A DNA stretch of 64,000 bases from Latrodectus hesperus (Eukaryota > Arthropoda > Arachnida > Araneae > Theridiidae): positions 85,731,215-85,795,214 of the forward strand of contig CM075855.1 of assembly GCA_037975125.1 (NCBI GenBank), written 5' to 3'. The translations under genes and the position numbers were made by a program. Of this stretch, positions 11,165 through 21,405 are shown in pieces (within the stretch, counting starts at the first letter, position 1; every line of letters starts with the position of its first letter). The notes under the pieces are model-generated. The model had not been told where the DNA came from and made no database searches. It saw nothing but the letters and a program-made list of their open reading frames with translations.

Positions 11165-11560
11165 AGCCGATGCAGACCAAAATATAGGGAGGGAGCTGCT
11201 TGAATCGCATTGCATTTTGGACACAGGGGTTAAAATTTCTGGCCTGTCACAGGACACTGTACAGGAGCATGTCCACTTCGAAATCTCACGAGGAACAGCA
11301 TCAGGGAGATTTTATGCATACCATTCATGTACGGGAGCTCTCCTAGAAGAACAGATGTCTTGCTTGTCCCGGGTGGCGATCTCTGAAAGAGTAAGGCAAC
11401 CACCATGAGCATTATCCTTTCGGCTGCCCTCTCTGGCCAGACCATCAGCAATTTCACTACCATACACATCTACATATCCACTGAAAGGTGATCTCAACAT
11501 TGGAAATCAAGCGATTCAAAAGCCGGACGATGTTCCTAATCGCTCGGTCTCCATGCCTCC
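11165..11560 (-). pseudogene. Decayed Jockey-type LINE fragment (RNase H region)
   Basis: Minus-strand frames read VYGSEIADGLAREGSRKD, then SEIATRDKQDI and PVHEWY, and after a frameshift RFRSGHAPVQCPVTGQKF and CPKCNAIQAAP. This is the order RNase H helix, linker, arginine-rich stretch, CCHC knuckle expected of a Jockey-clade ORF2 C-terminus. Several frameshifts and stops make it a pseudogene. The spider RNase H proteins I recall carry the same motif order. Confidence 0.7.
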
Positions 11561-13170
11561 ACCATTCAAATGAATGCTGAATGGAACTATGATTATCAGA
11601 TTTGACATATATGTATATATATACGCATATCTTGCATCATATTTAGCTTATATAGAAACATATATCATTGTTAGAAAGAGTTAGCAGTATATACTAGTTA
11701 AGATTCTCATACAGTCCTTAACTAGTATTTAAAACAAACGTTATCTGTGTAGTAAGAATTATCACTATTAGTATCGTTAGGTTTATGAAAAAAATATTTA
11801 AGATTCTAGTTTTGAAATCCAAATTCATGGATATAATAGTCTTATCTGCAATATTTGCACTTTTTTTTATGAAAGTAGAAAATTTCTGGTTTCTATCGTG
11901 GCCGCATATGCAAATTAATGCAAAACACGGCAACAAAATAAGCCTGGAGCAGCCATTAAAGCTGATAAAAACATTGAGGCAATCATAAAACGATTGAAGA
12001 CAGATAAAACTGCACTTTACCCATAGAACATCTGCCTTCGGGTTTCTTAGAAGGAAGACAGCTGAAAACAGCAGTCATGCATGGCAGACAAAAAAGAATA
12101 TCAATTGGCAGACATTATTTTAGCCCCTATCCTCCAGGTGCAAAGTTGGCGACCAAAGGCATGGGGCTGCTGTCAAACAATAGAGAGAAACGCTTATTAA
12201 AAACGAGTTCGTAATCTGGCGATAGCGCTAACTTTAAGGGCAGTGACAAAAGTACCTTTTATGTTTTTTTTTTTTTTTTTTTTTTTTTTTTTGAAATTAA
12301 GTTTCAGGTAATTTTCATGCCATGGTTGACCAGGATTCTGAAGCAGAGCACGAAAAAATAATTTTAGATTATTGCTACTTTTTTTTTCTTCTTCCAGAAA
12401 ATTGCATTGTTTTCGGATACAAATTCAAATTGCGACGGTTCATCTTTTTGCATTATAAAGATATACGTTTTTATAAACGGTTTTATTCTTTTAAAACCCT
12501 GTGTGTCAAGCGATTGAAACACGAAGCTTACAGATGTAACTGGGACAAATGACACAATTGATAAACTTTGTAAAAATAGAATTTTATTGGAAAAATCTGA
12601 AAATCGACATTTTGCAAAATATATTTATAACAGTTATTCGTTCAGATAAGCGAATGACCGTCGAGTAAGTTTATGAAAATAATACATTGCCTTAAGAAGA
12701 TTATTCATATTAGTTAAAATTTTTATGCAAATGACTTAATACTCTAAATCATGTAACTAAATAGTATTTATAATAAAAAGCAAAAGGAAAAATAAAACTG
12801 GAAAAAATAATTATAAATTGAAAATAAGAAAAATAAATGCAATGGTATAATCAATATTTAAAAATATCGTATTGCATTGTAATTACTGTAGTCAAATTTT
12901 CAGGTGACACTGATGATTAGGATAAGGCATGTGGGGCCACACATATGATAATTTTAGTAATTCGATTATAAATTTGGCATGCTTAGTAAGTCCGTCAACA
13001 TCCATCTATTCAGATACTAATAATACTGAAGCAGTCGAAGAGTTAAACTAGATCAGAAAGAATTTTTGTTCCAATTCTCAAGGTATTATTTTGGCTAATC
13101 GAATTCCATCGCAACAGTAGAAAAATGATTAAAAAGAACTGTCATTCTGCAGTTATTAATAGGACAATTG
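11561..13170. other. AT-rich, no gene supported
   Basis: It holds a T29 run (12264-12292). A short open stretch after it begins ATGGTTGACCAGGATTCTG at 12322, but it degrades into T-rich sequence and has no clear donor. The block 12000-12240 is slightly GC-richer without any recognisable feature. Confidence 0.4.
12264..12292. repeat. Poly(T) run, 29 bp
   Basis: Uninterrupted T29. It could be the poly(A) tail of a minus-strand retroposed sequence lying at higher coordinates, but no flanking duplication was identified. Confidence 0.8.
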
Positions 13171-13735
13171 TACAGAGTGCAGTGCGTAAAATCGGCTCGT
13201 CGTTAAATTAATAGAATATTATGTTTCTTAAAGTTATTTGTTTATATTATATTTTCGCAGCAAAATCCTTGTGTCAGGCCCGTATTTTTTGAAAAAAACA
13301 GCGAAATCCATTTGGGAATCGAAGAGGAGTTTTATTCAAACTTTCCAGAATAGAAGCTTCAGTTGTGTTTACTTTCAGCAGGACAATGCAACATGCCGCA
13401 GTTTAAATCATGATTGCTTTGTGTGCTTGTGAGGTGTTTACACCTGAGAAGACGATCAGCGAAGGCTTGGTCTCCTCGGTCACTTGTGACTTTTACTTGT
13501 GGGGATTGTTAAAGGGAAGCGTAAACCCACACACAATTGAAGAATTCAGAGGATCCCGGATGTCATCCATAGCCTCATAGCACAAAAACTGATAATATAT
13601 AAATCTCCTCCACTCATGTAGTGGGTGGAGGGCAATTTCAGCATCAACAGTGGAGGGGAGAAGGAGTAATCATATTTAATATATTATATTTTATGAGTTG
13701 ACTTTAAGGGCAGGTTTCACGTGCCACATTCTGTA
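13171..13735 (+). mobile_element. Broken IS630/Tc1/mariner-superfamily DNA transposon
   Basis: The left end TACAGAGTGCAGTGCGTAAA and the reverse complement of the right end (TACAGAATGTGGCACGTGAA) match apart from transitions, forming terminal inverted repeats bounded by TA. Inside, plus-strand frames encode GPYFLKK, then YFQQDNATC (the second catalytic Asp region), then after a frameshift a degraded SPRS block and TCDFYLWGLLKGSVNPHTIEE. This is the order FQQDxATCH ... WPPRSPDLTPCDFxLWG typical of such DDE transposases. The N-terminal part is deleted and at least two frameshifts are present. Its last 91 bp form the start of the adjoining 122-bp tandem array. Confidence 0.7.
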
Positions 13736-14876
13736 TTAAGTTGAACAAGATTCAGTTCAATTCAATCAACAGTGGAGGGGAGAAGGAGTAATCATATTTA
13801 ATATATTATATTTTATGAGTTGACTTTAAGGGCAGGTTTCACGTGCCACATTCTGTATTAAGTTGAACAAGATTCAGTTCAATTCAATCAACAGTGGAGG
13901 GGAGAAGGAGTAATCATATTTAATGCATTATATTTTATGAGTTGACTTTAAGGGCAGGTTTCACGTGCCACATTCTGTATTAAGTTGAACAAGATTCAGT
14001 TCAATTCAATCAACAGTGGAGGGGAGAAGGAGTAATCATATTTAATGCATTATATTTTATGAGTTGACTTTAAGGGCAGGTTTCACGTGCCACATTCTGT
14101 ATTAAGTTGAACAAGATTCAGTTCAATTCAATCAACAGTGGAGGGGAGAAGGAGTAATCATATTTAATATATTATATTTTATGAGTTGACTTTAAGGGCA
14201 GGTTTCACGTGCCACATTCTGTATTAAGTTGAACAAGATTCAGTTCAATTCAATCAACAGTGGAGGGGAGAAGGAGTAATCATATTTAATGCATTATATT
14301 TTATGAGTTGACTTTAAGGGCAGGTTTCACGTGCCACATTCTGTATTAAGTTGAACAAGATTCAGTTCAATTCAATCAACAGTGGAGGGGAGAAGGAGTA
14401 ATCATATTTAATATATTATATTTTATGAGTTGACTTTAAGGGCAGGTTTCACGTGCCACATTCTGTATTAAGTTGAACAAGATTCAGTTCAATTCAGTCA
14501 ATTCAATCAACAGTGGAGGGGAGAAGGAGTAATCATATTTAATATATTATATGAGTTGACTTTAAGGGCAGGTTTCACGTGCCACATTCTGTATTAAGTT
14601 GAACAAGATTCAGTTCAATTCAGTCAATTCAATCAACAGTGGAGGGGAGAAGGAGTAATCATATTTAATATATTATATATGAGTTGACTTTAAGGGCAGG
14701 TTTCACGTGCCACATTCTGTATTAAGTTGAACAAGATTCAGTTCAGTTCAGTCCATTCAATCAACAGTGGAGGGGAGAAGGAGTAATCATATTTAATATA
14801 TTTTATGAGTTGACTTTAAGGGCAGGTTTCACGTGCCACATTCTGTATTAAGTTGAACAAGATTCAGTTCAATTCA
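13645..14876. repeat. 122-bp tandem array, ten copies
   Basis: The anchor TGGAGGGGAGAAGGAGTAAT recurs at 13651, 13773, 13895, 14017, 14139, 14261, 14383, 14514, 14640 and 14768. The first seven units are exactly 122 bp apart. The last three spacings (131, 126, 128) come from a small insertion in the CAATTCA part and deletions in the TA-rich part. Units are nearly identical, differing mainly at TATATTATA versus TGCATTATA, so the expansion is recent. Each unit contains the right terminal inverted repeat of the neighbouring transposon plus 31 bp of its flank. Confidence 0.95.
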
Positions 14877-15924
14877 TAGAATTGTATTTGATTTTTAAGT
14901 TATTTTTGTAATGTGAAATGCATGCTCTCCCCAAGGGGGGCAAAGTCAATTGACTTTTATTATCAGTTTATAACTCGCAAGTAAACTTATAAACCGATTA
15001 AGCTATCAATAGACGGTTTTGTTCTCAATTAATATACACACATTGCTTTATTTATTCACGCAAAAGTTGATTCTCGTTAGTTAAATGCATATTTTCTTAG
15101 TTTAATAAACACATAAAAATTTAAAGGTACGTTGTTTCGTGCAACTCTTCTTTTTATAGCTGCTCAAAATTAAGGACTTCGGAAAAGATTTATTTTAATC
15201 TTAAATGCAATTAAGAGGGTCCACGCATCGCAGGCAGTGAAATAATTAAAAATATATGAACACAAAATGTTTGTAGAAAATCATGTGTAAAGAAAAATAA
15301 ATGAAAATTGAAGAAAATAAAAAAAATATTGTAGAATTAAAATGATTCATTTCAATAAATAGTATTAATAAAAGCAACATAGTGATATGATTGGATAAAA
15401 AACAATGCATATTATCAGTATAATCCATGCCTTTAATCAAACAAGAATAAAAATGTGTATCCATATTTATTATTTGGACGGTATTTTTTTTCCAAAAACA
15501 TGTAACACTTTATAGATTAATTCGCCTTTCCTGCAATTTCAGCACAAGAAAATTAATTCGTCTAAGTCTGAACATTGCGCATCCTTGAAATCCATTTTAA
15601 ATCATCCTTACATAAACTTTAAACTGTGGAGCTGAACTGTTTCTTTCTTTTCTGTTTTATATATATGAGCTTCTGCTCCAATGAGAACTTGATAGTTTTC
15701 AGGGTTTCATCGTTTGCAACACATATAAACAACCCAAGATCTATGGAAAAGAATTCACACACAATGGATGTTCAAAAGCTTTACTATTGCTCTGAGGTTT
15801 CAAAATATTCCTGCCCAAGGAATATCAAGATCAGCTCCCGTAGAATTACACTTTTCGAAGTAGAATATCACTGGTTCGATATCAACCACTCACTTTTGAG
15901 TAGCCAGTTTTTTTTAATGATCGA
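14877..15924. other. AT-rich, no gene seen
   Basis: No coding signal. The open frame 15626-16051 overlaps a SINE fragment at its 3' part and is judged incidental. Confidence 0.45.
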
Positions 15925-16050
15925 TCAAAGGCCTTTTCTTGCACACGAAGGCTTACTAGGCAGAAAAACTATAGTTCCACACAAGCCACTACAAATATCT
16001 AGGCCAGAGATGGAACACGCTATTGATAAACCGCTACTCATTACTGAGTA
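15925..16050 (-). repeat. SINE, family gamma, fragment
   Basis: It contains CTTGCACACGAAGGCTTACTAGG and CCACTACAAATATC blocks matching the gamma body in minus orientation. The B box is decayed (GAGATGGAACACGC). Confidence 0.5.
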
Positions 16051-18199
16051 ACGAGAAGGGACATGCATAATTCTGTTACTTTTAGTACTTAAATTTCGAA
16101 ATACTAATCCTCTTTTTATAGATACAAATGTAAATACCTTTACCGTTTTTGCACCTTTAATCGAAACGATGAAAAAATTGGCTACAGATACTGCTAAGCG
16201 ATATTTAACTGTTGAAAATTCTATTATACATGTGTCAACACCCCATTACATTGAAGTCATTAATTCTTATAATTTTTTTTTATTTAAACTCTAGTCAAAT
16301 TAATTTCACAATAATCCACTAGCACATTGTGTAATTTTAATGAGATGTAAAACTACACATGGATTAGCGTGCTACTATTTAAAGAAGCATAATTAATGAA
16401 GGGCTAATCATAATTTTAAAGTGTGATGATTTGGAAACGCACTTCACATTTAATTAAACGACTCATTTTAATTAAATGCTCATATTAAAAGACTAAAAGG
16501 AAATAAATAATGAAAAAATATTAATTAGTTCATGTTTATCAATTATGAAAATAAGGATGCGGAATTGAACATTACTATCCAATATTTTTTGTATTAAATT
16601 TTTATGCAGAAAAAAATAAAAATCATTTTTAAATATATTTTTCATGTTTCTACTTTTTTCCTCAATAGAATCCTTTTTTAGGAATGAAAAAAGGAAATAA
16701 TTATTTAGCTCTCGGAACGAATGTTTTTAATCAGTCCAAAAAATACCTCTGTTTATGTTTAATGAAAAATAAGAAAAAAAGATAATCATAAAAATACTTC
16801 TGCGAAGTGTTTAATTAATAAGAGTAACTATCGAGACTTATTATTAAACGAATCAAGATGGAAGAAAAGTACAGATTTTTTTCTTCGAATTTTATTATTT
16901 TTCAGGAAAAACAAACTAATTACTCTCTCATAAGGTTAATAAAATCTGAGATTTCAATCTTTTTAAAATATTCTTACATTTTTAGTAAAGATTAGGCAAA
17001 TTAAAAAACATTATTTTAAGATTTTATTTCTAAATTATAAAAATTTTGGAGGAGAAATACTCTATCGATTTATGGGAGGAATATTCTGTTAAAGAGATTC
17101 TAGTTTCTAAAATTATCTCAATTTCTAAGGAATATTTTAAATGAGATATTAAATATATTTTTTTATTTCTTTTATGCGGAATATTTCATATTTATTAAAA
17201 AATCAATGGGAAAAAATTACAGTAAAAATATAAAGGAAATAATTTTCAAAATCTCAATGCAAAATATGCAGCTAAAACTATAAAGATATGAATAAAAATT
17301 TAATAGAGACTTATTATTTTAATTAATTTATGAATTTTAATTTTAATAACTTGTTATTATTTCTTTTGCCAAACATGTGGTGCATGTGATTTTCTGAAAA
17401 GAATCTTCAACCTACTTCAAAGAATTTCATTATTTCATAACTTATTCAAATTTATGGAATTTATTTGAAATGCAGTTGTATGACGCGAGAGAGAGATAAG
17501 GTTTTCAAAATTTATAATGTAGGCTTTGTAGTTAAGTAGAATTTCCTCATCATAAAAATGTTATTTTACTAAAATTTTACAAAAAATATAATGCAGTTCG
17601 TCGTTTACAAAGTAATATGATATTCTTTTTAAGAATACCGATTATGTATTATTGTTAGAGGGGGAAAATAGTTGAATCTTTATAAAATTACTTTAATTTT
17701 AATATAAACTGTATAATTAAAAGAATTCCGTTATAAAGGAAACCTTATTTCGTTGAAATTATCTGGCTGTAACATGTGAGACTCTTTATTAAAATCTCCT
17801 GCAGACATTCAATTTATGTTAATGAGAGAGAAAATGACTGAATTTCAAATCAGTTTTATAAAGTTGTAGAATTTGAGCTTCCTAAAGCACCTGCCTTTAA
17901 CCGCGCGTCTGGTTCCGACATCTGCGCTTCACTTCACTTCACTTTTCCGCAATACATATGCAGAAGACTAGTTTACTTAATTTAGAATAAAAAGGAAAAC
18001 ACATTTATACACTCTTTTGCACTGAATTACATAACTTTATTTACCAATCAATCAAATAAAAATATAAGTAAAGGATATTTAATTTCAGAAAATACTGATT
18101 TCGGTTTGGTTGAAAAAAGCGAAACAGATATCTTATAAGCAAATAGAAGCGAGAATGATTTTGAATAGCTTAAAATGATATTAGATACTTGCATATATC
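16051..18199. other. Very AT-rich, no gene seen
   Basis: Long AT-rich stretch with no exon, no clear repeat structure and only a short ACTTC microrepeat near 17931-17945. Confidence 0.5.
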
Positions 18200-18530
18200 G
18201 AATCTTTGCTGACGAAATGGTCTGCTTATTTTCTAGAGGGAAATGAAAAATAAACATGAGTTAGGATTCATCTTGTACAATGTACACAGTAACTATTGAT
18301 GAATTGGTATTAATAACTTGCATACTGAAATGAAGAAAAAAAAGAATGAGAATAGCACGAGTACAGAATTGTAATAAAAACGTTCCGATTAATGCATTCA
18401 ATTTTCATGGGTCTAAAAAGGTCTGCTAAATTGTATAGAAAACGTATAGGCAATCGCCATGTTTTTCGTTCTCAGCTGTCTTCTTCTCGAAGTGAAAGTA
18501 TCTGATTATATTCAAAAATAAAAACACAAT
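18200..18530. repeat. Dispersed duplicate, copy A
   Basis: This block is homologous to 50010-50335 in the same orientation. Shared landmarks in the same order are TAGAGGGAAAT, GATTCATCTT, TACACAGTAA, TGATGAATT, TTGCATACTGAAATGAAGA, ATGCATTCAATTTTC and CTTCTTCTCGAAGTGAAAGT. It is diverged, with small indels throughout, and has no long open frame. It may be an old repeat family or a duplicated noncoding element. Confidence 0.75.
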
Positions 18531-19019
18531 GTTGCGAATACAAACTAGGCCTAGAATCTAGCTTATTTTGATAAATTTCTAAGAATTTCATGTTAAAAAA
18601 ACACTGCATTTATATAAGCAAACAAAAACCAAATTAAAAATTAATTAATAATTTGATTAAAAAACTCAATTCGAAAATAATTCAATTAAAAACCTTTACA
18701 ATTAAATTTATTACTCTTCTCAGAATCAGTCGTGTTTAAGTTAAGTACGATCATTTAATATTACAACGGCGTTATATGTTGACATTGTTGGAATTTATGT
18801 ATCCCATAAAAATTGCATACATAAAATCTTATGGAAAATGACCGCAGTTTAACAAATTTCCCTGTTCAGAAAGATATTTTTAAAAAGCAAATTGATGTAA
18901 TAGCATTTCACTTAAATTACAAAAATAAGGCTATCGAGTCAGAATATTTTTTAATTATGAAAATATGTAAACACAGAAATCCTATTGTGGAGAAGATACT
19001 ATCTTTTCTAATATCCGGA
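18531..19019. other. AT-rich, no gene seen
   Basis: Nothing recognised. A 65-codon open frame at its end is AT-driven. Confidence 0.45.
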
Positions 19020-20270
19020 ATTATATAATTAATAAATTTTCAACAAGTGTGTTTTCCTTCGAATATACTATATGCGAATTAAAAATTCATTTTGAAAATA
19101 TTCTTAGCAAAATGTGTCTCACCAATATCCATTCTTCTTTAAACTAGACACATTATAAGTGATAAGAAATCCCAATACACAAATATTTCCAACAATAACA
19201 ACATTGTTAGAATAAATATTTCGAATAATAGTCTTTTCATTCGGAACGATATTGGAATGAAAAATCTTAAAAAGTTCTAATTTTTTTTAAAAAATTCTTC
19301 GGAACAAAAAATGTTACCCATTTCTGTTATTTTAGAAAACGCACATTGAAAATAAAAAATATTAATAATAAATAATATATTTCCAACAGTAGTATGTTTT
19401 CTTTCGAATACTGTATTGGAATGAAATTCCTTCGAACCTATTTATTTTTTGAAAATTCGGAACAAAAATGTTACCAATTTCTGCTATTATGAAATAAAGA
19501 TTGAAAATATGAGAAATGCCAAAAATACATAATAAATACACACAATTTTTATTTTTCGGATTTTCCATAAGAATATTTCAATCGTTAAAACGTACTTATC
19601 TTTATTTTTTTTTTTAATTTTTGGAACCAAAATATATGACTAATTTTTATTATTCTTAAAAGATAAATACATACGTATATCGAAAATAGTAAGCAATTCC
19701 AATGATACATAAATAAAATGTTTTCAATAATAGTGTATTTTGCTTTGAAACTATCGAATGAAAATCCGTACGACATACTGATTATTGTTATTTTTTGAAA
19801 ATCTTAGAGTAAAAATATTACAAATTTCTATTATTCTGTAAAAATACACGTTAAAATGATAAGAAATCCCAGTAATACACAATTAATAAATTTCCAAGAA
19901 TTGTGTATTTATTTTCGAATACTATATATAGGAATGAAAATCTTTAGAACGAATTTTTTTTTCGAATATCTCTTTCAGAACAAAAATGTCGCCTATTTCT
20001 ATTTTTCTTTAAAGTATACGTTGTAAATGATACGAAATCCCAATATAGTTAATATATTGGGATTTCAGTTAATATATTTATAGATAGTTAATATATTTAT
20101 AATCAATAATAATATTTAATAACATAAATGTATTTTCCTTCAAATCCAATAATGGAATGTCCTTAGATAATACTTATTTTTGGAAAATCTTTCTGAGAAC
20201 GAAAATGTCGCTTATTTCTATTTTTCATTAAAATTCACGTTAAGAATAATAAGAAATCCCAATTGTGCTA
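19020..20270. repeat. Degenerate tandem array, about 175-bp unit, roughly seven copies
   Basis: The motif AAGAAATCCCAAT, or decayed forms of it, recurs near 19165, 19505, 19690, 19861, 20033 and 20251. Each is followed by TTTCCAACAATAGTGTATTTT-like sequence, a CGAATACTATATTGGAATGAAAAT-like block, and GGAACAAAAATGTTACC before the next. Copies are heavily diverged, indicating an old satellite-like array. Confidence 0.8.
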
Positions 20271-21079
20271 GTGAGATGAATAAAATTGTTTACTTAGAAA
20301 CATATCGTCATTGAAATATTGATCACAGAGGAATACATCATCGCAAGTTTTTAAATTAGATATTTTTTTTAAAACCGAATAAAATTCCTTGAAAAAGAAA
20401 ATTAAATACGTAATTAAAAATGAAGAAAGCAATGTTTGATAAGAGTCATCTAAATTAATGAGAACACTATTTATAGATGGAGGAGCTGAAAAGAATGAAC
20501 ATAAAGATAACCCCTATTCGAATTTAGTAATTAATCATCAAATGAGTAGTGCATTGTTTATCAGATGCGACGTTTGAACTCGAGAAAATTAAGAAGAGCT
20601 ACTTTACATTTCAAAAGCAAAATAATGAAACGTGATGCGGTTGACAGTTAAAAGATAATAATCTCGACTGGTATGTTCTTAAGAAGGTCAGAGGTGTGGA
20701 AGAAAGTTCTTCTCGCCTTCGTTTTTATCCGCTTAGTATTGCTGCTGTCATACAGATAAGCGTAACAGTTTGGGACTTAATATTCACAACATAGAAATTG
20801 CGTCTCATTGCTTTTATGCGCCGATTGTTCAGCGAAGAACATGTCCTTGAATTTGTGCGTTACATGAAAAAAATATTCAGGAATGACCAGTCGTTTCATA
20901 GAAGATATTTTAGTGAAATGTTTTTGGGTGATTTGTTTTTTTTAAAGTTTGGATTTTGTCAGACTAATATTTTAAAATTGTGGATTTAAGATTTCGTAAT
21001 AATCGTTTCGTTAAAATAATTTGTTAAAATGGTAAATATATCCAGAACATGACTTATGTCGGGGCAACGCCTCGGATCC
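20271..21079. other. No gene seen
   Basis: AT-rich DNA between two tandem arrays. Slightly GC-richer around 20640-20780 without a recognisable exon. Confidence 0.4.
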
Positions 21080-21405
21080 ACAAATTGAATTTAAAGTTTA
21101 TTTTACGTTGTGCCAATCGAATAGAATCGGTTGCCAAATTGAATTTGAAGTTTATTTTAAGTTGTGTCAATCGAATAGAATCGTTTGCCAAATCGAATAC
21201 AAGGTTTATTTTACGTTGTCAATCGAATAAAATCGCTTGCCAAATCGAATACAAAGTTTATTTTAGGTTATCAATCGAATAGAATCGTTTGCCAAATCGA
21301 ATACAAAGTTTATTTTTGGTTGTCAATCGAATAGAATCGTTTGCTAAATCGAATACAAAGTTTATTTTACGTTGTCAATCGAATAGAATTGTTTGCCAAA
21401 TGAAT
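21080..21405. repeat. 52-54-bp minisatellite, about six copies
   Basis: The anchor GTTTATTTT recurs at 21096, 21150, 21204, 21256, 21308 and 21360. The first two intervals are 54 bp (18 codons), the later three 52 bp. The 54-bp part is in frame, giving an apparent repeated peptide (LNLKFILRCANRIES), but the 52-bp copies break that frame, so it is not read as a gene. Confidence 0.9.

Noticed and set aside
12322..12552. Start-codon-led frame after the poly(T) run
   Set aside because: Only the first 16 or so codons look balanced; the rest is T-rich and no donor site follows.
13645..14876. CRISPR-like regular repeats
   Set aside because: Whole units repeat without unique spacers, and the context is eukaryotic.
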